Assembly: GCA_020726505.1 (NCBI GenBank)
Contig: JAHLEZ010000002.1
Location: 3,844,001-3,908,000 of the forward strand
DNA: 64,000 nucleotides
Origin: Leptodontidium sp. MPI-SDFR-AT-0119
Taxonomy: Eukaryota > Ascomycota > Leotiomycetes > Helotiales > Leptodontidiaceae
Direction of reading: 5' to 3'
Positions 1-10,436 of this stretch are shown piece after piece. The notes beneath the pieces were generated by a model. The model had not been told where the DNA came from. It saw only the letters and a list, made by a program, of their open reading frames with translations, and did no database searches. A program made the position numbers and the translations under genes. Position 1 is the stretch's first letter. Every line of letters starts with the position of its first letter.

Positions 1-120
1 TATATCAACGAACCAGCAGCACCTCTACCGGAACGACAACCAACTTCTTTTGGGGAAGTACCAGTATATGTTAGAACGATACCGCCTGCGAATAGGCGTC
101 CAGTGATTTACCTCGAGTAA
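1..120 (+). CDS. 3' end of an unidentified protein-coding gene (partial)
   Basis: Frame 1 is open from the first base of the window to a TAA at 118-120. It gives 39 residues rich in Pro, Arg and Glu and ending in VIYLE. This looks like the tail of a gene that begins left of the window. No family can be recognised from so short a piece. An unspliced chance open frame cannot be excluded, because 39 codons without a stop is not rare. No Met-initiated ORF starts in the same frame just downstream. Confidence 0.4.
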   Translation, partial: YINEPAAPLPERQPTSFGEVPVYVRTIPPANRRPVIYLE

Positions 121-859
121 GAAAATGGGATTCCACGACTTCTCTATGGATATGGACAGGAAAACACAGTTACCACTATGGATTGTGACATTGATGGGCA
201 TTTTTGGAGTTGGCGGGGATGTATTATGTGCCGTGGGTACAGGGATTGTTCTGGTTGGTTTAGATATTGCAATGCCCGCAAGGGCCTATGATTTTTGGGT
301 TTGCATACGGCATGGGTGGTGCTTTGCACGGCAATGGTGCGGCATTTTGACCTTACGTTTGGAAGGTATCATCATCTCAGCTAGGAGTACGGGCATCTGG
401 ACGAAAGGACTGGGCATTATTCGGCGCTGGTGGATCACGGAAAACAGTATACCCAAGGTACTTTGCGTATTATAACATTCACTGGGGACGACTTGTAGTT
501 AAGCAGGGATCTGGTAGGAAAGTAGCCATTGTACAAATCAAAATCATTGAAAGCATTCATTCTTGTCTTACCTAAGAATGTGACCTTGTAGTAGTGACTT
601 ACAGTTGAGTTAAAAGACCAAGTAAGGTAATTGGATGTTTAAGTTTCTGTTGATACAGAATACTACTTGTAGCTGGCAATAAGATCAGTAATACCTGAAC
701 AACTTCAAGTCAATAACCAAACATACATTAGACTACAAGAGCGTATATGTGAAGTTATATTACTTCCTCTAGGGTATTGATCATCGATAATCCTAAATAT
801 GATCGCCTGTAAACTCCTCGCAATGCCCACAGAATCATCCAATGCCCACAAAACTACCT
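121..859. other. Intergenic, no gene seen
   Basis: About 740 bp between the partial gene and the 3' end of VPS20. It is moderately AT-rich. A 116-codon open frame at 125-475 has an erratic Cys/Trp-rich composition and no family resemblance, so it is not annotated. The stretch probably holds two 3' UTRs or terminator regions, if the left gene ends at 120 as proposed. Confidence 0.5.
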
Positions 860-1600
860 TTATGCCAGCATTGCCACCCGTTGCTGTTCCTCTCTCTCCT
901 GCTGCCTGACTTTCGCCCTCTCCTTTCTCGGTAAATCGGTAGTTGGTACTTCTGGTAACGGAATACCAGTGACCTCCGCCTCGAGCGCTGCAAGCTCATC
1001 TTCCACTTCATCTTCATCTTGATTCGATATCCGCCCTCCAAGCATATCACTCACCTCCTATACAACCATTAGCCAACACTCACCATATCAAAAAAAAAAT
1101 AGTATGCATCACTGACCTGCTGATACGCAACCGCATCCGCCGTCTCTCCCATCAGCTTTTCGACATGATCCAACCCACCCATCTCCTTGTGTATCTCCTG
1201 CAGCACACTCGTCCCTTGCTGCAGCCCAAACACAACATCCTTCTGCACCAACGCAAACTCCACACTACTCGTCAATTTCTCCAGCTGCTCCAGCTGCGCA
1301 TCCGTCTTCTCCAGCAACGACTCCTGGTATTTCTTCCGCCGTAACGCCAATAATGCCTTGGGCTTATCGCCCTTCGCAAGCATCTGTTTCGCTATCTCCT
1401 TCTCCCTATCCGTGAGCACCGTGATGCGCCGCTGGTATTGATGTAGTTTGTCTCGTTGGTTCTTCATGTCCAGGATAGCCCTGTGGTGATATTAGTCGAG
1501 TTCCCTTCTCTGCATGTATTGTACTCTGGCAATGCGGGAGAATGCTGGCGACGTACTTATCCTGGGCAGAGATCTTGGACGAGCTCGATGAATTCCCCAT
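860..1600 (-). CDS. VPS20: ESCRT-III subunit Vps20 (CHMP6-like)
   Basis: ESCRT-III subunit that links ESCRT-II to Snf7 polymerisation on endosomes during multivesicular body sorting. Exons on the minus strand are 1600-1557, 1480-1117 and 1057-860. The donors are GTACGT and GTCAGT, and the frame is kept. The 201-residue product has the same length as human CHMP6. It starts MGNSSSSS, so Gly2 with Ser6 fits an N-myristoylation signal, as known for Vps20/CHMP6. The Snf7-type basic helical hairpin follows from about residue 15 (KNQRDKLHQYQRRI) and the C-terminal part is acidic. The ATG at 1600 is chosen because it gives this myristoylation motif. Exon 1 codes for only 14 residues plus two bases, so an ATG-to-stop search misses the true N-terminus. 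The gene is head-to-head with RIX7, with 301 bp between the two ATGs. Confidence 0.92.
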
Positions 1601-1901
1601 ATTGGTCGCTGGTAGCTGGTGTAGTTTGATCCAGCGGCACGCATGTCGTCGCAAAAGATGGAACAAGTCATGAAGCCTGTCCCAACCGTGTGTAGGTACC
1701 TTGCGCTTGCCTGTCTTTGCCTCGGCGGGCGTCATCGGTCAGCTTGCTCGCGTGCCAGGATAAGGGAATTGATAAGGACGGCAAGTTCCGGCGCATGCCA
1801 AAATTGTTTATATTTTTTCATGGGATCGCCAATGTCACTTCGAGTTCGCAGCGGTCTGGCTGACATTCAACAACAGAACCTGTTTTGTTTTGTTGCTAGA
1901 C
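1601..1901. promoter_or_regulatory. Shared VPS20/RIX7 divergent promoter
   Basis: A 301-bp region between two divergent start codons. By position it must hold both 5' UTRs and both core promoters. I see an AT-rich stretch near 1800-1820 (TTATATTTTTTC), which could serve as a TATA-like element for either side. No PAC-type (GATGAG) ribosome-biogenesis box is visible. Confidence 0.5.
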
Positions 1902-4302
1902 ATGATGGTCTCGAGAGGTCCGAGGTCTAGCTTGACTCAAGGGCTTGATAAAGAGGTATTTACTCGGAGGCGCTGCAGAAAACTTTTATTTACGAGCTCG
2001 GTGCTAATACCCAGCAGGTCTACCAGGTCGTTCGAAAGCTGGCCGATGAGCAAGCACAATTAGAGAATGGGAGTAAACGGCTCACTACTTCAGTTGTCTA
2101 CGATAGTATCAAACGATCGAATTCCAGCCTAAAACGGAGGAGTAAGAAGCTGCTGGAGGACTCCATCGACCGGGTCTTGAATGTTATGAAAGAGGAGCTT
2201 GACGACAGTGACTCTCTTGATGGAGATTTTGATGGGATTGAAGAAACTGGGCCTCAACTGAAGGTGGATATCCCAATGCCTAGGAAGGAGGAAATATCTG
2301 ACGGATTTAGGAACACAATATCATGAACAAAAGCATAACTCGAATGTGGGCCAAACCGAATTCTGCGAGTATGACTCCTACGAGAGAAGGAACGCCGCCT
2401 GTGAATGGGACGCTTACACCGAGTCTACCTATTCAAACCGTGCCTGCGGTTGATATGGAGTCGCCAACCAAACCGGAAAGACAAGCAAATGGAGAGCCGA
2501 GCAAGAAACGGAGGAAGGCAGATACAAGGAAGGATGTTGATCGGTCACCTCCAACAGACGTTTCGCTAGAGAATCTAGGAGGAGTGGGACCAGTCATCAA
2601 GGAATTGACTGATCTGGTGGCTATTCCCATGCTATACGCTGAGGCGTACATCAAGACTGGCATTCAACCCACAAGGGGTGTGCTGTTACATGGACCTCCT
2701 GGATGTGGAAAGACCATGATTGCGAATGCCTTTGCGGCCGAAATAGGGGTATCCTTCATACCAATTTCAGCCCCTTCTTTGGTTGCTGGAATGTCTGGAG
2801 AGTCGGAAAAGAAGATCAGGGATCTATTCGAGGAGGCAAAGCGAATGGCTCCATGCCTAGTCTTCATCGACGAAATCGATGTCATCATGGGCAAGCGAGA
2901 AAGTGCCCAGAGAGAAATGGAGAAGCGGATTGTAGCCCAGATGCTCACTTGTATGGATGACATGGCATTGGAGAAGACTGGTGGGAAACCGGTCATTATT
3001 CTGGCAGCTACGAATCGACCGGATAGTCTTGATCCCGCTCTTCGACGAGCTGGGAGGTTCAACAAGGAGATCAACTTGGGTGTCCCAAATGAGGAAGCTC
3101 GTGATAAGATTTTGCGGGCTTTGACTAAGAAGCTTACTATGGCAGAGGATTTCGACTACCGTCGACTGGCAAAACTTACCCCTGGGTTCGTGGGAGCGGA
3201 TTTGAATGATGTTGTCTCTGTGGCTGGCACTGATGCCATGAAACGCATGAATGCGGTTCTGAAAGAGCGGAGTATAACCGCTATGGATATTGACACCACA
3301 TCGCCCAATATTGATATCCCATCTTCCCTCTTGGAACTCCGTTCTTTAGTCGCCAACGCGGGAGAATTACTACCAGACGGCGATTTCTCCATCACGTACG
3401 ATGATTTCCTCACCGCGATTCCAAAAGTCCAACCGTCCGCAAAGCGCGAAGGATTCGCAACCATCCCCGATACGACATGGGCACATGTCGGCGCACTACA
3501 CGAAGTTCGGGAGCAGCTCGAAATGGCAATCGTCAACCCGATCCAGAGCCCCGGACGATTCGCACGCGTCGGTATCACGATGCCAGCCGGAGTTCTACTC
3601 TGGGGCCCTCCGGGATGCGGAAAGACACTCCTCGCTAAAGCCGTCGCGAACGAATCAAAAGCGAATTTCATCTCCATCAAAGGGCCAGAACTCCTCAACA
3701 AATACGTCGGTGAATCTGAACGTGCTGTGCGGCAAGTCTTCGAACGTGCCCGCTCGTCTGTACCGTGTATCCTTTTCTTCGACGAATTAGACGCGCTGGT
3801 GCCGAAGAGAGAAGATTCGCTTTCGGAAGCGAGTAGTAAAGTAGTCAACACCCTCTTGACCGAACTCGATGGCCTAGGAAGCAGAGCAGGTATTTACGTT
3901 ATCGCGGCCACCAACCGACCAGACATGATCGACCCGGCCATGCTGCGACCTGGCCGTCTCGGCCTCTCCGTGTTCGTCGACCTCCCCACCAAAGAAGAGC
4001 GCGTCGAGATCCTCAAAGCCCTCTACGTGAAAGCGCTCCCGGGCTCCCCCGCGGAGGAAATAGCTGCGCTCAAAGACGTCGCGGAGGATGAGAGGTGTAC
4101 GAATTACAGCGGTGCGGATCTGTGGAATCTGCACCAGGCGGCAGGCGTAGCTGCTATTCAGAGGGAGAAGAGGGAGGGCCGCGAGACAGAGGATTTGAGG
4201 ATTGAGAGGGTGGATTGGGATGTTGCTCTTAATAAGGTTAAGCCGAGTGTGAAGGATGCGGCAAAGTATAGGAGGTTGAAGGAGAGGGGGATGCAAGGGT
4301 GA
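1902..4302 (+). CDS. RIX7: Ribosome-biogenesis AAA-ATPase Rix7 (NVL-like)
   Basis: Tandem AAA-ATPase that remodels pre-60S ribosomal particles in the nucleolus and nucleus. Exons are 1902-1955, 2018-2263 and 2311-4302, giving 763 residues (yeast Rix7 is about 840). The introns are 62 and 47 bp. The second has a CTGAC branch point nine bases before TTTAG. The N-terminal part carries the VYDSIKRSNSSLKR region found in Rix7/NVL proteins and a basic NLS-like patch (KKRRK, about residues 165-169). D1 has Walker A GPPGCGKT at about 228-235 and Walker B FIDEID at about 285-290. D2 has GPPGCGKT at about 532-539 and FFDELD at about 589-594. Both rings carry the ATNRPD sensor region. The two adjacent ATGs at 1902 and 1905 are in frame. 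A start at 2323 would lose about 104 residues including the conserved N-terminal domain. Confidence 0.93.
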
Positions 4303-6179
4303 GAGGGGAGGGGGGAGGGTGGTGCTTAGAATGGAATGAAGTTTTCATGTCGTATCTTATGTCTTCGTGTGATGTTTCGTGTGATTGATGTGATGCTCGT
4401 CGAATAGAGGTAGATGACCAACAAGCGAGTGTTGACAACAACTGTGCAGGGTTAGGGTTAAGCGACTCTAAAGCCAAAGAGGTTCACCACCGAACGAGGT
4501 CCCCACGGAAACGAATAAGACATAAAATCTACCCGTAGATGTGTGCAGTACCTGCCATAAATACTGTGGGAAAGCCTTTCGGTTTTTCATACCAGTTCCT
4601 TACCAGCATCCATGCCAAACATTCACAATCTCGCAGCGGCCATCCCGTTTCCTTGATACTTAAATAGATCTGTCAGGATCTTGAGTACTATAGTAATAGC
4701 ACCTTGACTGGCTGCCTGGGGAGATAGTACTAACTAACAAGATCTATTGATGCATCTGATTATTGTTGTCTCGCCTTATTCGGGTATTAGATAGACTTAA
4801 AGTATATGTTAGGTGATGATGCGGTCGATTATACCAGGTGAACATGTCTGTACTGCGTCTGTAATCTGCATAATAAACATCAGAAGATGTACCAAATACA
4901 CATCTGAATCGTCTCAAGTGAACGTCTTGCCTAGCAGGATCAGACGCTCTCAAAGCCTATCCAATCTGCCTCCTTCAACCTCCCCCCCACTTCAATTAGC
5001 CATCTATCATAAGATAAAGTATAAATATAACAGAACACCACACAACACAACACAACAGAGTAAATCCAGGTCTAAAGAACTCTCAACGTAAATACGCCTC
5101 AATAAGCCCAGTACATATCCATCCATCCACCTACCTACCCAGACCCCCTTCTCTCATATCCATGCCAGACAAAACAACAAAACACACAGGTAGAAAAGCA
5201 TGTCACGCAAGGAAGGTATATTTAAATTAGTACGGACTCCAATCTAGGTAGGACTGGCTTGTACCGTTATTCGTATGCATGGCTATTGAGTTAAATTTCG
5301 ATATGTAGCTGGTGATTTATATAGAATGGCAGAAAGAAGTCAGGGAGGGAAATGGGGGGGTTGGACTCCGGATCGTCATTCCCTTGTGGGAGATGTTTCC
5401 AGTCCTTTTTTTTCTTTTTTAAAAAGTTGCATGCGGGGAGTCTACAGTAGTAGCTTGTTGAAATCATGAGAGCAGGATCCAAGGTTTCTTCTTCTTACGT
5501 AGCGGCATCTCTCCTCTTCCGAACGGGAGGTTTCTGGGGGATTTATCGTCTCATAATAGGTCGGTGGGATTGCAAAATAGTCAGGTTTGAGAGTAAATCC
5601 GGCCGAGCACTTTATATTATACTCGTTCAAGAAGAGATGGTGGTCGGCTTCGAAGCTCGTCACTAGATATTTTCGTAATACAGTGCATAATTTGGGTACC
5701 CGGCGTGGTCAAGTATTATCACCCACCTCCTGCCATCTGTCCGTCGAAGTTGAAAGGTTGATCTTCAAAACTAACTCACAAAACAAACATTGTTCACATG
5801 TTCACAACGAAGACCGTCTAGCTCCGATCAAACTGCAATCGCGGTTTTGATTCATAAGAGCTCTCTCTAGGTAGGTATGCATGCGCATGAACCACCTCTC
5901 AACTCGTCCTTTCACCGTTTCACTCCACTACCACCTCCGCTCCGGCTGATACTTTGATGCATTTCACAATATTCTGCATAGTACCAGCGCTCCTCTTTCA
6001 TTTCCCATTCCTCTTCCCTTATCCCCTATCACTATCCTCCCAAAACAGTCCCTCCCATCCTAATATCCATAATAGCCTCACCTCACTGGTTTCTCCCTCC
6101 ATTCTTGCACATCCGCTCCCTTTCTTTCTACTTCAAATCCCATCTTCGATTTTCTTCGAGTAAAAAAAGAGAGGGCAAA
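4303..6179. other. Long convergent intergenic region, no gene seen
   Basis: 1.9 kb between the 3' ends of RIX7 and LSM1. It is AT-rich with pyrimidine-rich patches (for example about 5100-5160 and 5990-6130). Only short open frames of 60-92 codons occur, with low-complexity or incoherent translations. I found no tRNA-like A/B boxes and no repeated element. It is longer than expected for two facing 3' UTRs, so an unrecognised non-coding transcript is possible. Confidence 0.5.
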
Positions 6180-6952
6180 TCAAAGCGATGCCTCAGCAGT
6201 ATTCTCCCCCTCAAAACCTAACGCCCTCAGCTTCGCTGAGCGGAACTTCTCCCTCGAAGCCTCCTTCGCCTTGCGCTCAGTATTCAACCTATGCACGAGC
6301 TCGACCTCGGCCCTCTCGTAGCCAGGCGGCGGGTCGTCGTCCTTGTCTAGGTCAATCTCGCCGAGGAGGAGGACGTTCTCGCCGCGCACAAGGAAGATAC
6401 CGCGGGGTACGTCGGCGTAGAGGCCTGGTTGCGGGTGTGGGCTGGAGGTGGAGTTGGGTTTGGTGGGTGTGGATGTGCTAGATTGGGTGGGAGGGGGGAC
6501 GAAGATTCGTTCGATTGTGGATTGGAGGACGAGGTTGGCTGGGAGGGGTTGGGGTGTTAGATTGTTTGTTCTGTTTGGGTATGTATCATTGGGAATGAGG
6601 GGGAGGGGAGGTACCAAATTGATCCCAGCTGCGGAGTACACCAATAAGTTTCCTGCCGTCTCGGAGGGCTACCATGAGTTTTTCTATGGAAGAGAATAAG
6701 TATTGTTTGTAATTGAAAGTAGGTAGAAAGAGGGAATATCTTGGGAGAAGGTATATGAAACAGATAGGTAAGTAGAACCCATTACTTACTATCAGTCATG
6801 TCAAGTAGCTGTGCAGCGGTAGTGAACATCTGCGGAGGCAATTGCTGGCTGTGTGGTGAGGGGCCAAGTGTTTGCGACTGCTGTTGCTGCTGCTGTGGCG
6901 CCCCTCCTCCTCCTCCAGCAGCATTATTCTCGTCCAGCGTGAGGTTCTCCAT
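6180..6952 (-). CDS. LSM1: Sm-like protein Lsm1, mRNA decapping/decay factor
   Basis: Subunit specific to the cytoplasmic Lsm1-7 ring, which binds 3' ends of deadenylated mRNA and promotes decapping. Exons are 6952-6790, 6683-6615 and 6538-6180, giving 196 residues. Splice donors are GTAAGT and GTACCT, and acceptors are CATAG and CCCAG. The Sm1 motif runs over exons 2-3 (KKLMVALRDGRKLIGVLRS, then NLVLQ). The Sm2 motif is FLVRGENVLLLGEID. The N-terminus is low-complexity, with Gly13-17 and Gln20-25. A linker of about 25 Ser/Thr/Pro-rich residues is inserted inside the Sm fold after VPPP. The C-terminal tail after the Sm fold is charged. The ATG at 6952 is preferred. An in-frame ATG at 7015 would add 21 residues with no resemblance to Lsm1. 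Confidence 0.92.
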
Positions 6953-8273
6953 CTTTGCTTGCTTGCTTGTGTATTTGCTTGCTGTCCTGTCGTCAAGGGA
7001 AGAAGACTGGCGCAAAGAACAGAAGAGAAGTGAAGAGAAGTGAAATCAATCGTTACTGGTTCAAGTTGCGATTGGACTGTGCCATTACGCGTGCTCGCTG
7101 TCTGGCTGAGCTTGAGAGGGTGGTGGTGGTGGGAGACGCGTTGGAGGGATTGTGGATTGTTCAAAATGACGATATCTTGGAGTGGAGTTGATCGATGGAG
7201 AGACCAAGCTTTTTGATAGGTGCACGCCCGTGCCTCCTGTTTTCGGAGGTGGGAGTTTGTTGAGCGGATGTTGGTCGGGGTTTGAGTTCGGCTTTACGCT
7301 CTCGATGAAGTGGAGTTTGGGTGCTGTTGAGAACTTAAGTGGGTTGAAGTGGATTCAGGACTGTAGGAAGGGAGTTTTGGGTCTCTTTTTCGACTTCTTG
7401 AGAGTCGGGCGTTCACATAGTGATTTTGAAATTCTCTTGTCGCTTAATTTTTCGACTGTTGAAGCTGTCAATAGGGGATGGCATTCTGACCGGTTGGAGG
7501 GTGACGGGAAAGTTCTATTGATCAATTTGGATTCAATTTAAGAAAGCTGGTGTCAAAATCAGCTCTGAAGTAAATATTAATACTCAAGCAACGCTATGTG
7601 GCATCCTGGTGAGTACATTGGCTTGATAGAGCAGAGTTCTAGTACTAGCAAAGGAAATACTAATCTACCTACACGCAGACTTTGTGAATTACCTACCTAG
7701 TCAAGTGCACATTTGTAATGCAAGCCAGTACGTCCGCAATTTGGCTCCCCAGTGTGTATTAATAAGTCCGTCTTGTATCTTGTGTTGGTCGGTACCGAAA
7801 ACGCCTGCAATGCAAATTGACAAAAAGAGATAAATGTACCAGTCATTTTTTGGGAGGGCGCGTTTGGGACTGCGTAGCAATAGAATGAATGAATATATGG
7901 CCTTGAAGAATCCGAGTTCAATGGAACAGCCATAGTCATTCAAGATCACGGCAGAAAGTCCATTCCGTCTTGATTTGTCTTCTATGCAGTTTTGAAGAAA
8001 GCAGAAACAACTGTGGCTCAAGAAAAGAAGCAAAAAAAGCCCATGCCCTCGTATGAGATGACCCTCGAACCAAAAAGAAATCTGGCTGGAATGTTTTTTT
8101 CACCGCGAATTCGTCCTTTTTTTTTGGTTTCTTGTGTCGAACCCGGTATCCTATAGCTCGATCATAGCTGGTGGCGATGTGCGACCTCGTGTTATTCGAC
8201 TCGGGGGAAGAGGAGGGTCTGAAGCTGCTGTGCGCCGTCGTATGAACTCTGATAGAACACCGGGCCCGCGAGG
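6953..8273. other. Intergenic: LSM1 upstream region and Nudix gene 3' side
   Basis: 1.3 kb. The left part is the LSM1 promoter. It has two ACGCGT hexamers at 7087-7092 and 7136-7141. A 119-codon open frame at 7182-7541 on the plus strand has no recognisable family and is not called. T-rich runs lie near 8095-8125. No RNA gene was recognised. Confidence 0.45.
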
Positions 8274-8908
8274 CTACCTAGAGATGGTGGAGCGTGTGAG
8301 AGCTTCTAACAACTCTGGACGGGCCTTGAGCGCTTCCGAAGCCTCTGCGAAATTCGCCCACTGCCGATTCCTCTTGTGCTTCTCCGGCCACTCTGTCTCC
8401 TCACTTGTGACGGTCACCTCGTAGAACTGGTATAGGGCCTTGGGGGCCTCCTTGGACATCTGCTTCGGGGCTCGGGTTTCCTTGATGGTGCCCAGATCGT
8501 AGTCGACTTTGCAGACAATTCCGGCCTCTTCCCACGCCTCGCGCTGCGCGGCTTCGGTACACGATTCATCAGACTCCCAGCCGCCCTTTGGCAGAACCCA
8601 GCCCGCACGTCGAGTCGATTGGATCAGGAGGACGTGTGTTTTTGCAGCATTGAGAGGTACCACGCCTGCCACGAGACGTTCTCCGGTTTCTGCGTAGCCT
8701 GGAAGAGAGAGGGTTGTGAGCAAATCGTCGCGTCTTTCAAGAGCTGAAAGGGGTGGGAGAGTTGGAAGAGGAACCAAAAAAAAAAAGTTTGCCCCACGTG
8801 CAAGCAACCTTTCTTTCTGCGAGGTGGAATTGGAGGGGTAAGTAGGAATTCAAACTTACGCTGTTTATTTCTCCCTACCCGAGACTCCATGGAGCGACTT
8901 GCCGCCAT
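8274..8908 (-). CDS. Nudix hydrolase, Ddp1/Aps1-type diphosphoinositol polyphosphate phosphohydrolase
   Basis: Predicted to remove beta-phosphates from diphosphoinositol polyphosphates, and possibly diadenosine polyphosphates, as Ddp1/Aps1 does. Exons are 8908-8860 and 8698-8274, with a 161-bp intron (donor GTAAGT, acceptor CCAG). The product is 157 residues. The N-terminal RVGRNKQRYAETGERLVAGVV matches the start of the DIPP family. The full Nudix box GX5EX7REXXEEXG spans residues 55-77, with REAWEEAGI at its core. The family-specific GWVLPKGGWE precedes it. An ATG inside the intron at 8807 gives a longer but wrong N-terminus (hydrophobic, Phe/Leu-rich). It is divergent from ATE1 across a 2.6 kb gap. 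Confidence 0.88.
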
Positions 8909-9183
8909 GATGAAGACCCTTCACCTTCACCTTCGTTGGGGTGCGAAGGCACAAGAAGGAGAGAAGAGCGTCGATTGTTGCAGAGGTCGGCTGTGGGATT
9001 GGGTGGGCTTAGAGCTCGGGAAGCGTCATTCTCTTGGTAGGGTGACCGGCGAGTAAGTTTTTTGTAGAACCCAAGATTTTATGGAAGAAGGTGTACAATG
9101 ATGAATGGAGCCCTGGGTAAGGTTGGAGAAGACAGTTGACAAGTGAAGGAGGGAGAGGCGGCAGCTGGTGGGTGAGAGGAGCA

Positions 9184-9209
9184 GGTAGGTAGGTAGGTAG
9201 GTAGGTAGG
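9184..9209. repeat. GGTA microsatellite
   Basis: Six tandem GGTA units with a partial seventh. This is a simple tetranucleotide repeat, likely length-variable between isolates. Confidence 0.9.
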
Positions 9210-10364
9210 GTAGACGGAGGGAGTGATATGATATCAAACGAGAAAGAAAGGACCAAGAGGGCATAAACAGTCACAACGCAGGCCATTTTTATTATTACCT
9301 CCGACCAACACATCACTAGCTAGGAAGGTCTAGGTCTAGTCGGCTGGCCCTTTCAGGAAATGGCCGGAATATTCCCCCTTGCTCTCGTGTGCCCTGGCGT
9401 TGCCTCACTCTGCCTTTCTTTCTCTGCCTTTGGCTGCCAGGTCCAGCGTGTGTGTGCCAACAGCTCTTCCCTTCCGCTGGCACGTCCAGCCAGCAACAGC
9501 GGGACCATGCCAGACCAGATCAGAGGCGAGGCAAGGCAATGCGAGGCGAATAGCGCAAAAACGACGGAGTGAGTGGGATAACACCACCACCAGCAGCCCA
9601 GCACCGGGGGAGGGGAGGGGAGGGAAGGGAAGATTCCATTGCCAATACCACTAGAGAAACCTTGCATTTCCGGGGCTTCGGTCCTTTCGATGCTTCTGCT
9701 GCAAAAATAGCTTTGTGTTTGTTAAGCGCTGTAATGAATGTACACTCTTTTTGTCACATTTTAAACGTGTATTTGTAAAAGAACCTTTGCACTTCTGCAC
9801 TTCTATTTAGGGTTGACTTTGTTTAGCTTACCTAGGTACCTACCTGGTCTCCTCCCCCACGCAACTCACATAACTTCACATAGTAAAGGTAACTAACTAC
9901 TTATATCCACCTAGCTACCAAGTATTCAGCTTGACTTCACGAGACTTGACTTCCATTGACTTGACTTGAAAAGAGGCAAAGGTGGAGAAAGACTTCCAAG
10001 ACAACGCCCGCTGACGCCTGTAACGCCTGTTACGCCTGTGCCATTGACGTGTGCCTTGCCTTGCCTGACTTGAGGAACTTGAGCTTCAGCTACAAGTTGC
10101 GGCTTGCAAGTACGTACTGCAGACCGACGGCATCACACTGCAGCGAACATCCTCATCCTCATCCCCCATGCGGTGATTAGCATACCTATGTACGTACCTT
10201 AGCATGGTGGGGGTTCGTCGACTGGGTCCTGTCAAGCTTTGCCTTCTTACTCGTTCTCTCCTTTCCTCTCCTCTCCAGCCCAGCGCATCAAATGCCCCCA
10301 ACGCCCGCCTTGTACTCGCTCCTTCTCTCGCCCCTTACCAATGAATGCTGCTGTGTACCTTACC

Positions 10365-10436
10365 GACACCGACACCGACATCGACATCGACAACGCCCTC
10401 ACCCACACCCACACCCACACCCACACCCACACCCAC
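10365..10436. repeat. Compound minisatellite: GACACC/GACATC units then ACCCAC units
   Basis: Five hexamers of the GACACC/GACATC/GACAAC type (10365-10394) lie next to six exact ACCCAC hexamers (10401-10436), separated by six bases. The ACCCAC unit is C-rich like telomeric DNA. However, it differs from the usual filamentous-fungal telomere repeat (TTAGGG/CCCTAA). Confidence 0.85.

Noticed and set aside
125..475. 116-codon plus-strand frame
   Set aside because: Cys/Trp-rich, incoherent composition, no family likeness and no splice partners; treated as chance.
7182..7541. 119-codon plus-strand frame upstream of LSM1
   Set aside because: No recognisable motif, and it overlaps the likely LSM1 promoter; kept out for lack of support.
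8130..8160. tRNA B-box-like GGGTTCGACA (minus strand)
   Set aside because: No matching T-stem, acceptor stem or A box around it.
9184..9209. CRISPR-like repeat array
   Set aside because: A tetranucleotide microsatellite without spacers, in a eukaryotic genome.
10401..10436. Interstitial telomere
   Set aside because: The unit is ACCCAC, not CCCTAA, and the array has only six copies inside ordinary intergenic DNA.
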